Source of the DNA: Rhodoblastus sp963704565
Lineage (GTDB): Bacteria; Pseudomonadota; Alphaproteobacteria; Rhizobiales; Beijerinckiaceae
NCBI GenBank assembly: GCA_963704565.1
Contig: OY969917.1
Span: 3,224,001-3,288,000, forward strand
DNA: 64,000 nucleotides
Reading direction: 5' to 3'
In this document: piece after piece, positions 1 through 8,098 of the stretch
How positions within the stretch are numbered: position 1 is the first letter of the stretch
Layout of the letters: every line of letters starts with the position of its first letter
Notes under the pieces: model-generated
What the model saw: only the letters and a program-made list of their open reading frames with translations
Told to the model about the DNA's origin: nothing
Databases searched by the model: none
Translations under genes and position numbers: made by a program

Positions 1-171
1 TTGCGCCATCATCAGGTAATCTATGTGCGACCGCAGAAGATCTTTTCCGCCCGGAATAAGCTTCGCCACGGGGCCATCTTCGCTTGAGAAATGCGCAACA
101 ATAAGCCACGCCTCGATCAGGGCGATTGAAAGACAGACGCTACCGCCAACAGCCAAATAAGCCAAATGCAT
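1..171 (-). CDS. Membrane protein, N-terminal part (cut by window edge)
   Basis: The minus strand is open from an ATG at 171 to the window edge (57 codons, no stop). A GGGAG ribosome site lies about 8 nt upstream. The protein starts MHLAYLAVGG and has one clear hydrophobic helix (about residues 3–26), then a polar stretch and a sequence ending HIDYLMMAQ, which may begin a second helix. It looks like a small multi-pass inner-membrane protein. It is divergent from the AraC-type regulator at 349, so the two may share a promoter region. I do not recognise the family, and the C-terminus is missing. Confidence 0.5.
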   Translation of the reverse strand, partial: MHLAYLAVGGSVCLSIALIEAWLIVAHFSSEDGPVAKLIPGGKDLLRSHIDYLMMAQ

Positions 172-348
172 GTTTTCGCTCCCATCGCCGTTTATTCTCG
201 GCTGGCTCTATCCGCGGCGTCCGAACGGACGCATGGACGATATTAAACGAGACGGAGAAGCCATTTTGTTTTTAGACGCGGAAAAGCTTGACCGCAGACG
301 CGGTTTGCCGGCGTTCTGTCGAGAAAAATGCAAACGGGAGGGCTCTTG

Positions 349-1320
349 ATGCCTCGGACAGACGTTTTTTTTGACAGCGCGTCGATTCCCGTAAGCCGAA
401 GATTGCGGCATTGGCAGGATATGGTCGGAGACCATCTGGCTGGGGTCGAAATGCGACGGCCCAGCGATATCCCAGCGGAGCGCGCCTTTTCCGGCACCCT
501 GTCCTTGCGAGCATACGAGGGCGTGACATTCGCCCAGGTGCGCAGCGCCAACCAGCATCTTTCCCGGACGCCGCAACGCATCCGCTGCGCGGACCGCGAA
601 ACCGCGCTGATCAACATCGTCCTGTCCGGCGAATGCCATGTAACTCAGGACGGCCGACACGCCGTGCTTCGCGCCGGCGATTTTTGCCTCTATGAGAGCG
701 TGCGGCCATACGAAATCTTGACGCCGGGATCCTTCGAAGCGCTTGTCGTCATGGCTGATCGCCAAATGGTCGAGGCTTCACTCGGCAATCTTCGCACCCT
801 GACGGCCATTCCGGTCCATGGCGCCGAGCCAGCTGGATTTATAGCTCAGCGGTTTTGGCAAGACCTTGCGCTCCGCGCCGGCGACTTGAAGGATTACACG
901 ATCAACCGGCTTGTTCGCAGCGGTTTCGACATTGCCGGCGCGGCGCTGACGCAAATTTCCACCGGCGCCGCCCCTTGCAGTCTGTCATCGGCCTTCGCCC
1001 TTCAACGCGCCAAAATCTTCCTGGGGGAGAATCTCCATCGCCCCGATCTTTCCATCGTCGAGGCCGCCCTGGCTGCTGGCCTGTCGGTACGGAGGCTGCA
1101 GGAATTGTTTCAGGTGGAAGGCCTGACCGTCAGCGGTTACCTGCGGGAGCTTCGCCTGAAAACTGCCGCACGCCACCTGGCGGAGGTCGCGCGCTCCCGC
1201 CAATCCATCGCGGAAATCATGCAAAGCGTGGGGTTTTCCGATCAGGCGCAATTTAGCCGGGCGTTCCGAAAAATGTATGGCGCAAGCCCACGAGCTTATA
1301 GGAGGGATAGGCGCCCTTGA
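349..1320 (+). CDS. AraC-family transcriptional regulator
   Basis: A 323-residue protein starting MPRTDVFF; this ATG is chosen because GGGAGG lies 8 nt upstream, rather than the ATG seven codons earlier. The N-terminal ~180 residues resemble the AraC_binding_2 sensing domain (VLSGECHVTQDGRHAVLRAG, then a cupin-like LYESVRPYEI). The last ~100 residues hold the two helix-turn-helix motifs typical of AraC/XylS (LSIVEAALAAGLSVRRLQELF and IAEIMQSVGFSDQAQFSRAF), ending in YGASPRAYR. It should bind DNA and control a nearby or divergent promoter, possibly that of the membrane protein at 1–171. The ligand cannot be read from the sequence. Confidence 0.9.
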   Translation: MPRTDVFFDSASIPVSRRLRHWQDMVGDHLAGVEMRRPSDIPAERAFSGTLSLRAYEGVTFAQVRSANQHLSRTPQRIRCADRETALINIVLSGECHVTQDGRHAVLRAGDFCLYESVRPYEILTPGSFEALVVMADRQMVEASLGNLRTLTAIPVHGAEPAGFIAQRFWQDLALRAGDLKDYTINRLVRSGFDIAGAALTQISTGAAPCSLSSAFALQRAKIFLGENLHRPDLSIVEAALAAGLSVRRLQELFQVEGLTVSGYLRELRLKTAARHLAEVARSRQSIAEIMQSVGFSDQAQFSRAFRKMYGASPRAYRRDRRP

Positions 1321-1848
1321 TCCATCATGACCCCACTTCGTGTTCAGTTTTTTGCAAAATGATCAAGTCTGGCTTTAGCGCCCTATCCGCGGAGGCGTCG
1401 AAGCAGACGAAAATATGCGGAATACGGACGAAGCGGCTTATCATCTCGACAGCGCCAATCCCGCTCCCGGGATACAATTTTGCATCGATCCGGCTTGATC
1501 CAGGATTGACGACGTTCCCCTCAGTGCCGCCGGTTAAGCTTCGAGTTGGATTATTCCGCGTCTTAGTCTTTTGAAGGTCCGCAAACCGTCGAAAAGACTG
1601 GGCTATTCAGTCGCCGCTGAATTTCCGGTCGTGGCGTTCCTTGCCCTTGCGCCTTCGATCGCTCATCCTCGGAAACCTGTCCTTCGGTCCAAGACCGCGT
1701 CCCGCCCGATAGCGTCACCGATCCGTGGAAGCCGGGCGTCGCTCTTCACCACGGGGACCGAACGCCGCTCGCTCGCGCGGCGCCTTGAGGAAAGCCGGGC
1801 TTTGGCTTATCTCCTGCGCAGATTCACCGCGCCCGTCCCGGAGACCCC
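1321..1848. other. Intergenic region without a supported gene
   Basis: This 528-bp gap lies between the AraC gene and trxB. Two open frames cross it on the plus strand, but they lack ribosome sites and read as low-complexity R/S/P-rich sequence that runs into trxB out of frame. I see no convincing RNA gene or repeat. The trxB promoter probably lies here. Confidence 0.5.
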
Positions 1849-2808
1849 ATGTCGAACGAAATGTCGCCCCTTCACGCCAAAGTCGTCGTCATCGGCTCCG
1901 GCCCGGCCGGCTATACCGCCGCCATTTACGCCGCCCGCGCCATGCTCAATCCGATCCTGATCTCGGGCTTCGACGCCGGCGGGCAATTGATGATCACCAC
2001 CGATGTCGAGAATTATCCCGGATTCGCCGAGCCGATTCAGGGCCCCTGGCTGATAGAGCAGATGCGCGCCCAGGCCGAACATGTCGGGGCGCATCTGGTC
2101 AGCGACCATATTGTCAAGGTCGAGCTGGGCCAGCGGCCGTTCCGCCTGACCGGCGATTCGGAGCAGGTCTACACCGCCGACGCGCTGATCGTCGCCACCG
2201 GCGCCAAGGCGCAATGGCTCGGCGAAGAGAGTGAGGAAAAGTTCAAGGGCTTTGGCGTCTCGGCCTGCGCGACCTGCGACGGATTCTTCTTCCGCGGCAA
2301 GAAGGTCGCGGTGGTCGGCGGCGGCAATTCGGCGGTCGAGGAGGCGCTTTACCTCTCCCATATCGCTTCGCACGTGACGCTCATCCATCGCCGCGATTCG
2401 CTGCGCTCGGAGCGCATCCTCCAGGAGCGCCTGTTCGCCCGGCATAATGTCGAAGTGCGCTGGGACTGCGTGATCGACGAGATCACCGGCAGCGAGAATC
2501 CGCGCTCGGTCGAGGGCGTGCGGGTCAAGAACGTGAGGACCGGCGCGCTGGACACGATTCCGGTGGACGGGGTCTTCATCGCCATCGGCCACAAGCCCCA
2601 GACGGAAATTTTCGCCGGCCAGCTCGAGCTGAAAAGCAACGGCTATATCAAGACCGCGCCCGATTCGACCGCCACCAATATCGAGGGCGTGTTCGCGGCG
2701 GGCGACGTCGCCGACGATAAATACCGGCAGGCGGTGACGGCGGCCGGGCTGGGCTGCATGGCCGCGCTGGAGGCCGAACGCTGGCTGGCGGGGCAAAAAG
2801 GCGCCTGA
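1849..2808 (+). CDS. trxB: Thioredoxin-disulfide reductase
   Basis: A 319-residue FAD/NADPH enzyme (EC 1.8.1.9) that reduces thioredoxin in the cytoplasm. The FAD-binding GSGPAGYTAAIYAARA motif is near residue 15, the redox pair is in SACATCDGFF (about residue 140), the NADPH-binding VVGGGNSAVEEALYL follows, and the FAD-contacting GVFAAGDVADDKYRQAVTAAG is near the C-terminus. Length fits the low-molecular-weight bacterial TrxB family. The start has GGAG shortly upstream. The window also holds a thioredoxin 2 gene (61492–61989), a possible substrate. Confidence 0.97.
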   Translation: MSNEMSPLHAKVVVIGSGPAGYTAAIYAARAMLNPILISGFDAGGQLMITTDVENYPGFAEPIQGPWLIEQMRAQAEHVGAHLVSDHIVKVELGQRPFRLTGDSEQVYTADALIVATGAKAQWLGEESEEKFKGFGVSACATCDGFFFRGKKVAVVGGGNSAVEEALYLSHIASHVTLIHRRDSLRSERILQERLFARHNVEVRWDCVIDEITGSENPRSVEGVRVKNVRTGALDTIPVDGVFIAIGHKPQTEIFAGQLELKSNGYIKTAPDSTATNIEGVFAAGDVADDKYRQAVTAAGLGCMAALEAERWLAGQKGA

Positions 2809-2928
2809 CGTTCGGGAAGGGTCGGAATTTATTAGCTCTTTGTTCAGGGGCGGGCGGCATAATCCTGCCTCAGGCGTCGCGCTCTGTCTGTCGAGGCGGG
2901 TCTGAACAAGGGGCTCGGGGGAATTCCT

Positions 2929-3297
2929 ATGAAACGGGGACTGGTCGTCGATAATTCGGCTGTGATCCGCATGGTGGCGGGCCGCATTCTCGGCATGTTG
3001 CGCTTCCAGAGCGAGGAGGTCGCTGGCCACGCCAAGGCGCTTGAACGCTGCGAGCGCTCGATGCCCGATGTGATCCTTGTCGATGCCGGGCGAACGAGGG
3101 TCGAAACCCTGGATTTCCTGCGCACGCTTCGCAACATGCCCGGCGGCAAGGAAACGAAGATCATCTATTGCGCGATGGAAAACGATGAAATGGCGATCGG
3201 GCGGGCGCTTCGCGCCGGCGCCGACGACGTGCTGTTGAAGCCATTCGACCGCAATTCGATGCAGGAAAAATTCGAGGACGTCGGCCTGTTCGCCTGA
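2929..3297 (+). CDS. Single-domain response regulator (atypical receiver)
   Basis: A 122-residue stand-alone CheY-like receiver with no output domain. The fold markers are VVDNSAVIRMVAGRIL at the N-terminus, phospho-acceptor Asp in DVILVDAGRTR (about residue 52) and the conserved Lys in LLKPF (about residue 102). It departs from the consensus in three places: the acidic pair is DN instead of DD/ED, the loop after the Asp lacks the usual MPxxDG, and the conserved Ser/Thr before the Ala (IIYCAMEN) is Cys. It sits convergently next to ctrA with a shared terminator. It may act in the CtrA phosphorelay or motility, but that is inference from position only. Confidence 0.85.
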   Translation: MKRGLVVDNSAVIRMVAGRILGMLRFQSEEVAGHAKALERCERSMPDVILVDAGRTRVETLDFLRTLRNMPGGKETKIIYCAMENDEMAIGRALRAGADDVLLKPFDRNSMQEKFEDVGLFA

Positions 3298-3324
3298 TCG
3301 CCGTCGCATTCGGCCGCGCGCCAG

Positions 3325-3355
3325 CAAAAAACCCCGCTTCGCCAGCGGGGTTTTT
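3325..3355. terminator. Bidirectional Rho-independent terminator
   Basis: CCCCGC (3332–3337) pairs with GCGGGG (3345–3350) across a 7-nt loop. The hairpin is flanked by an A run upstream and TTTTT downstream, so it can end both the receiver gene (plus) and ctrA (minus). Confidence 0.88.
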
Positions 3356-3375
3356 CATGGGATCGATTCGCGGGA

Positions 3376-4077
3376 TCAGGCGGTGATTCGCTGGTCGGCG
3401 TCGGAGGGCTCGCGCAGGACATAGCCGCGGCCCCAGACGGTTTCGATATAATTGCGGCCTTCGCTGGCGTTGGCGAGTTTCTTGCGCAGCTTGCAGATGA
3501 AGACGTCGATGATCTTCAGTTCGGGCTCGTCCATGCCGCCATAAAGGTGGTTGAGGAACATTTCCTTGGTGAGCGTGGTGCCCTTGCGCAGCGAGAGCAG
3601 CTCCAGCATCTGATATTCCTTGCCGGTCAGATGCACGCGGACGCCGCCGACCTCGACCGTCTTCTGGTCGAGATTGACGACCAGATCGCCGGTGGCGATG
3701 ACCGATTGGGCATGGCCCTTGGAGCGGCGGACGATGGCGTGAATGCGGGCGACCAGCTCGTCCTTGTGGAAAGGCTTGGTGAGATAGTCGTCGGCGCCGA
3801 AGCCGAGGCCCTTGACCTTATCCTCGATGCCGGCGAGGCCGGACAGAATCAGGATCGGCGTCTTGACCTTGGCGACGCGGAGATGGCGCAGGACTTCATA
3901 GCCCGACATGTCCGGCAGGTTCAGGTCCAGCAGGATGATGTCGTAGTCGTAGAGCTTGCCGAGATCGATGCCCTCTTCGCCGAGATCGGTCGTATAGACG
4001 TTGAAACTCTCGGACTTGAGCATCAATTCGATGCTTTGCGCGGTGGCGCTGTCGTCTTCGATCAATAATACGCGCAT
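3376..4077 (-). CDS. ctrA: Cell-cycle master response regulator CtrA
   Basis: A 233-residue OmpR-type response regulator. The receiver starts MRVLLIEDDSATAQSIELML, with acceptor Asp in IILLDLNLPDMSGYEVL (about residue 51) and Lys in YLTKPF. The winged-helix DNA-binding domain is typical of CtrA (LTGKEYQMLELLSLRKG, MDEPELKIIDVFICKLRKKL, GRGYVLREP). CtrA binds TTAA-N7-TTAA sites and controls cell-cycle, flagellar and DNA-methylation genes in alphaproteobacteria. Its neighbours fit: a FliJ-like gene is divergent, and sciP, encoding the CtrA-inhibiting cofactor, is 2 kb away. The 507-bp upstream region has a GATTC (GANTC, a CcrM-type site) at 4216–4220 and several TTAA boxes, as would suit autoregulation. 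Confidence 0.97.
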   Translation of the reverse strand: MRVLLIEDDSATAQSIELMLKSESFNVYTTDLGEEGIDLGKLYDYDIILLDLNLPDMSGYEVLRHLRVAKVKTPILILSGLAGIEDKVKGLGFGADDYLTKPFHKDELVARIHAIVRRSKGHAQSVIATGDLVVNLDQKTVEVGGVRVHLTGKEYQMLELLSLRKGTTLTKEMFLNHLYGGMDEPELKIIDVFICKLRKKLANASEGRNYIETVWGRGYVLREPSDADQRITA

Positions 4078-4584
4078 GTGAAGTCCTCACCCGCCCCAAG
4101 GAGATGCGACGCGGATCTCAGGCGCGACCGGGATCACGGCCGGGCATCGACCCAAGACGAGCGCCCACGCAAATCATTTCCGAAAACGCTTAACGCCGAA
4201 TGGTTAACAAAGTCTGATTCCCTCTGGCAAGGGGCTTCGGCGGCATTTTCGCAAGTTTGCGCAAGTTACTCGTTCGCAAGAAAAAAAACCGGTGGAAAAG
4301 CGTCCCGACGGTCCCAGCGCCGGCGGCGCGCTCCTCCGCTCCCCTTCGCGCCCGAAGGCGTCGGGAGGGGAGCCTGGAAAGGAGTGTTAATCATGGCGGT
4401 TAACGAAGTTTTAGCGCCAGGGGCGAAATCGGGCCGGATCGCAAGAATCTTGGCGAAATCGCGTTCAAGCGGGGCGCGGGTAACGAAAAGGCAACCTCCA
4501 TCGGGCATTGTCGCCTCGTCTCGCGGAAAAAACTGTCTGGTGGTTGAAGGATTCTTTCAGCCTGCGTTCGTGGAGTTTGTCGTG
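4078..4584. promoter_or_regulatory. ctrA / fliJ divergent regulatory region
   Basis: 507 bp between divergent ctrA and the FliJ-like gene. Direct observations are a GANTC site (GATTC, 4216–4220), two TTAAC boxes at 4190–4194 and 4204–4208, and TTAACGAAGTTTTAG at 4400–4414, which is one base from the CtrA consensus TTAA-N7-TTAA. An open frame crosses the region in phase with fliJ but lacks a ribosome site and does not resemble the protein. Promoter function is inferred, not mapped. Confidence 0.5.
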
Positions 4585-4983
4585 ATGAAGTCGCGGGATA
4601 CGCTTGTCCGTTTAAAACGGTTCCAGGTGGAGGAGAAGCGCCGCCGCCTGTCGCAAATCGAAATGATGATCGCCGAATTCAATCGCATGGCTGCCGAGCT
4701 CGATCGCGAGATCGCCTCGGAGGAGCAGAAGTCGGGGATCAAGGACGTCGCTCATTACGCCTATTCGACCTATGCGAAGGCGGCCCGCGCGCGGCGCGAT
4801 AATCTCATCCATTCCGCCGACGAGTTGAAGGGTCAGCTCGACGAGGCCAAGGCGCTCTATGATCAGGCCTGCGAGGAGCTGAACAAGGCGCAGGCCCTCG
4901 AAGGACGCGACAAGACCCCTTCGCCGGGCGAAATCGCGCGCGAGGTCTCCGCCTTCGGTGTTTTGCGCGGGGCGCGGGCCTGA
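4585..4983 (+). CDS. fliJ: FliJ-like flagellar export protein
   Basis: A 132-residue, almost wholly alpha-helical, charged protein (MKSRDTLVRLKRFQVEEKRRR…; AYSTYAKAARARRDNLIHSADELK). It matches the alphaproteobacterial proteins annotated as FliJ, the coiled-coil chaperone-escort that works with the FliI ATPase in flagellar secretion. The ATG at 4585 is chosen over the upstream open frame because TGGAG precedes it and the family begins MKSR. It is divergent from ctrA, which controls flagellar genes in this class. No other flagellar gene is present, so the name rests on sequence and context. Confidence 0.8.
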   Translation: MKSRDTLVRLKRFQVEEKRRRLSQIEMMIAEFNRMAAELDREIASEEQKSGIKDVAHYAYSTYAKAARARRDNLIHSADELKGQLDEAKALYDQACEELNKAQALEGRDKTPSPGEIAREVSAFGVLRGARA

Positions 4984-5099
4984 GGGCCGCGTCCGCCCGC
5001 CGCCAATCCGGGCTTGCGCTCGGTCGCCGCCTGTAGCAAAGGAAAGCGCAGGCGGTCGCCTGAACGGGGCGTCGGCGTTCGAGCGTCGCAAGGGCCCGG

Positions 5100-6122
5100 A
5101 TGGATTTCGTCAAGCGCAATCTCGACTATTTCTGGCCCGCTCTCGGCTTCGTCGCGGTTCTGGTGTCGTTCTGGCTGCTGTTTCGCGAGTTTCGCGGCCA
5201 ATCTCTGGGCCCCGGTCTGATCGCCGCCTTCAAGGCGATCCCGCCCCATCGCTATTTTCTGGCTTTCGGGGCGACGGTCGTGGCCTATGTCGCCCTGGCC
5301 TATTACGACTGGATTGCTTTGCTGCATCTCGATGTGCGTCACATATCGTGGCGGTTCATCGCAGCCTGTTCCTTCACCACTTATGCTCTGTCCCATAATA
5401 TCGGCGCGTCGGTGTTTTCAGGCGCGATGGTGCGCTATCGCGCCTATGCGACCAAGGGGCTGAGCGCCGCGCAGGTCGCGGTGCTCGTCGCCATTTGCTC
5501 GCTCACTTTCGTGCTGGGCGAATTGCTGGTCGGCGGCTATGCGCTGATGGCGCGGCCGAACGCGCTGGCCCAGCTCGACGATTTTCTGCCCGCCTTCCTC
5601 ACCGATCCCTCGACCGGGCGAATCCTCGGCGTCGCCTGTCTTGGCGCGGTCGCGGTCTATGTCGCCGGCGCCTTGATCAAACTGCCGACGCTCTCCTTCT
5701 TCGGGGTGCAGATCTCCTATCCGCGACCGGGAATCGTCTTGCGGCAGTTGATCGCGGCGCCGGCGGAGATTCTCGGGGCCGCCGGCATCATCTTTTATGC
5801 CTTGCCGCAGACCGGCAATCCTGGCTTCCTGGTCGTCGTCGCGGTCTTCATCATATCCTTTTCCGCCGCTCTGGCCTCCAATGCGCCGGGCGGATTGGGC
5901 GTGTTCGAACTGGTCTTTCTCAAGAGCATGCCGGGCGCGCCGCATGACGGGGTTCTCGCTGCGCTGCTGCTGTTTCGCCTGCTCTATTTGCTCATCCCGC
6001 TGGGAATCGCGATTTTCATCGTTCTGGGTTTCGAGCGGCGGCAACTCGCGGAAGCCATCGAACATCATCACCACAAGGCCGGCGAAAAAGGCGACGCCAG
6101 GACGAGCGAAAAGCTGAAATAG
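5100..6122 (+). CDS. YbhN/UPF0104-type integral membrane protein (LPG synthase TM-like)
   Basis: A 340-residue protein with about eight hydrophobic segments, matching the lysylphosphatidylglycerol synthase transmembrane region family. Markers are the HNIGASVFSGAMVRYRAYATKGLS segment and ALASNAPGGLGVFELVFL in the second half. It lacks the cytoplasmic aminoacyl-transferase domain of MprF, so it is not an amino-acid-modifying enzyme by itself; a lipid-handling or flippase-like role is possible. The C-terminus is short, charged and His-rich (EHHHHKAGEKGDA). It ends at a hairpin shared with the convergent sciP gene. Confidence 0.82.
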   Translation: MDFVKRNLDYFWPALGFVAVLVSFWLLFREFRGQSLGPGLIAAFKAIPPHRYFLAFGATVVAYVALAYYDWIALLHLDVRHISWRFIAACSFTTYALSHNIGASVFSGAMVRYRAYATKGLSAAQVAVLVAICSLTFVLGELLVGGYALMARPNALAQLDDFLPAFLTDPSTGRILGVACLGAVAVYVAGALIKLPTLSFFGVQISYPRPGIVLRQLIAAPAEILGAAGIIFYALPQTGNPGFLVVVAVFIISFSAALASNAPGGLGVFELVFLKSMPGAPHDGVLAALLLFRLLYLLIPLGIAIFIVLGFERRQLAEAIEHHHHKAGEKGDARTSEKLK

Positions 6123-6125
6123 CAA

Positions 6126-6150
6126 CGCCGGCCCACAGGGCCGGCGCTTT
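6126..6150. terminator. GC hairpin between convergent genes
   Basis: CGCCGGCCC (6126–6134) pairs perfectly with GGGCCGGCG (6138–6146) around an ACA loop. The following T run is weak (CTTT). It sits between the ends of the membrane protein gene and sciP, so it is a likely terminator for both. Confidence 0.6.
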
Positions 6151-6175
6151 CATATGATTTATGTATCGCTCGGTC

Positions 6176-6451
6176 TTACATGCGATATTGCTGGAGGCGG
6201 GTCGTGCGCAGGCCGGCGAGCCCGTGCTGATCGATCGACATCTGCCAGGACAGGAACTCGTCCACCGTCAGCGTATAGCGGCTACAGGCTTCCTCCAGCG
6301 AAAGCAGCCCGCCGCGCACGGCGGCGACGACTTCCGCCTTGCGTCGGATGACCCACCTTTTGGTCGAGGGCGGGGGAAGATCGGCGACAGTCAACGGACT
6401 GCCATCGGGCCCGATGACATATTTGACCCTCGGACGGTGGGGCTCGGACAT
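6176..6451 (-). CDS. sciP: CtrA inhibitor SciP (DUF1153)
   Basis: A 91-residue protein with the near-invariant SciP core: VKYVIGPDGSPLTVADLPPP, KRWVIRRKAEVVAAVRGGLL, SLEEACSRYTLTVDEFLSW and LAGLRTTRLQQYR. SciP is a small HTH protein that binds CtrA at promoters and blocks its transcriptional activation in Caulobacter. The ATG at 6451 (MSEPHRP) is preferred to the GTG at 6460. Upstream, 6551–6645 is rich in TTAA/TTAG/CTAA boxes that could bind CtrA, as expected if CtrA drives its own inhibitor. It is divergent from mnmA. Confidence 0.95.
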   Translation of the reverse strand: MSEPHRPRVKYVIGPDGSPLTVADLPPPSTKRWVIRRKAEVVAAVRGGLLSLEEACSRYTLTVDEFLSWQMSIDQHGLAGLRTTRLQQYRM

Positions 6452-6895
6452 GCTGAACACTCACTTACGCAAAGAACCCGGACTGGAGCGCCCCCACCCC
6501 TTGCCAGGCCTCCGAAGGCGGCTGCGGGGCGTTTCGCTCTGTGGGAAGACCTTAGCGCGACGGATTTAAGAAACGCCTAAGCTGAACGTTAGTAAATCGT
6601 TGTTTGGACGTTAGTTTCTTGCCAAAGTCTTAGCGGGACGGCTAAATTGTCCTGCTTCGAAACAGAACCCAAGACGGCGTTAACCATCTTGGCGCCGCCG
6701 GCGCGCCAATTCGCCGCCGAGCCAATCCGTCGCCGAGCCAATCCATCGCCGAGCATGGTCCTTGCCGAAGGCGGGATTCCGCTTCGGCGCCAATTTCATT
6801 GAAAAGCCGCAAGCGACGGCCTATTGAAGAAAGCTTGGCGCGCGGGTCGCCATGGCGCGCGGCGCGCCGAAGATGTTTCGCGGGATTCCGCTGTG
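6452..6895. promoter_or_regulatory. sciP / mnmA divergent regulatory region
   Basis: 444 bp with no gene. CTTAGCGCGACGG (6551–6563) recurs as CTTAGCGGGACGG (6629–6641). TTAA-N7-CTAA lies at 6566–6580, one base from the CtrA consensus, and ACGTTAGT occurs twice (6586–6593, 6609–6616). The cluster is probably an operator for sciP, mnmA or both. Binding is inferred only from motif similarity. Confidence 0.5.
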
Positions 6896-8098
6896 ATGAA
6901 TGCTGGTTCCGAGCCTCTCAACAGTCTCGACCTGCCGGGAGCGCCGGAAGGCTGTCGCGTGGTCGTCGCCATGTCGGGCGGCGTCGATTCCTCGGTGGTC
7001 GCGGCCCTGCTCAAGGAGCAGGGCTATGACGTGATCGGCGTCACCATGCAGCTCTACGACCAGGGCGCGGCCGAGCACCGGCCGGGGTCCTGCTGCGCCG
7101 GCCAGGACATTTACGACGCCCGCCAGGCCGCCGCTCTGCTTGGCGTTCCCCATTATGTCCTCGATTACGAGACGCGGTTCCGCGACAAGGTCATCGACGC
7201 CTTCGCGCAATCCTATGCCGATGGCGAGACGCCGATCCCCTGCGTGACCTGCAATCAGGAACTGAAGTTCACCGACCTGTTCGATGTGGCGCGCGATCTC
7301 GGCGCCGACGCGCTGGCCACCGGACATTATATATCCTCGCGCCAGGACGGCGCCGGCCGCGCGCTGTTTCGCGCCCGCGATCCCGACCGCGACCAGAGCT
7401 ATTTCCTGTTCGCCACCACGCCTGAGCAATTGAAGATGCTGCGCTTTCCGCTCGGCGAAATGACCAAGCCGGAGGTGCGCGAACACGCCCGCCGTTTCGG
7501 CCTGCCCAACGCCGACAAGCCGGACAGCCAGGACATCTGCTTCGTGCCGACCGGGCGCTATTCCGACATTGTCGAAAAGCTGGCGCCGCAGGCGGCCCAG
7601 CCCGGCGAGATCGTGCATGTGGACGGCCGCGTGCTGGGCCGCCACAATGGCGTGATGCATTTCACCATCGGCCAGCGGCGGGGCCTCGGCCTCGGCGCGG
7701 CGGCGGCGAGCGCCGGCGAGCCGCTTTACGTGGTGCGCATCGACGCGGCCAGGGCGCGGGTCACGGTGGGGCCGCGCTCGGCTTTGGCGACGCGACGCGT
7801 GGCGCTGCGCGACGTCAACTGGATCGGCCCCGGCGGGCTGGAGGAGGCGGCGCGTTCGGGCCGCGAGATTGCGGTGCGGGTGCGCTCGACCCGTCCGCCG
7901 GCGCCGGCGCTGCTGGAGCTGCGCGACGGCCGGATCTGGGTCGAATTCGTCGATGACGAAAGCGGCGTCGCCCCCGGCCAGGCCTGTGTTTTCTATGACA
8001 GCGTCGAACCGCGCGCCCGGGTGCTGGGCGGCGGCTTCATCCGCGCCGCCGAAACGGCGACCCCCGCGGCCCCCACACCGCGCGCCGCCGCCGGATGA
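6896..8098 (+). CDS. mnmA: tRNA-specific 2-thiouridylase MnmA
   Basis: A 400-residue ATP pyrophosphatase that thiolates U34 of tRNA-Lys, -Glu and -Gln. It has the PP-loop motif VVVAMSGGVDSSVVAALL, the catalytic cysteine pair in PCVTCNQELKFTDL and SQDICFVPTGRY, the GQRRGLGLG element, and the C-terminal beta-barrel. The ATG at 6896 (MNAGSEPLNSLDLPG) is chosen because alphaproteobacterial MnmA proteins begin with a similar NSLDLPG stretch; the open frame extends 24 codons further without support. Its stop overlaps the next gene's start (ATGA). Confidence 0.96.
   Translation: MNAGSEPLNSLDLPGAPEGCRVVVAMSGGVDSSVVAALLKEQGYDVIGVTMQLYDQGAAEHRPGSCCAGQDIYDARQAAALLGVPHYVLDYETRFRDKVIDAFAQSYADGETPIPCVTCNQELKFTDLFDVARDLGADALATGHYISSRQDGAGRALFRARDPDRDQSYFLFATTPEQLKMLRFPLGEMTKPEVREHARRFGLPNADKPDSQDICFVPTGRYSDIVEKLAPQAAQPGEIVHVDGRVLGRHNGVMHFTIGQRRGLGLGAAAASAGEPLYVVRIDAARARVTVGPRSALATRRVALRDVNWIGPGGLEEAARSGREIAVRVRSTRPPAPALLELRDGRIWVEFVDDESGVAPGQACVFYDSVEPRARVLGGGFIRAAETATPAAPTPRAAAG

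Noticed and set aside
1571..1960. 129-codon plus-strand frame before trxB
   Set aside because: It overlaps the start of trxB in another frame and has random R/S/P-rich composition.
1807..3327. A 506-codon open frame on the minus strand
   Set aside because: It is antisense to trxB and the receiver gene, both of which have clear family motifs.
4078..4584. N-terminal extension of the FliJ-like protein
   Set aside because: There is no ribosome site, the composition is unlike the family, and the true start MKSRD has TGGAG upstream; the region carries CtrA-like sites instead.
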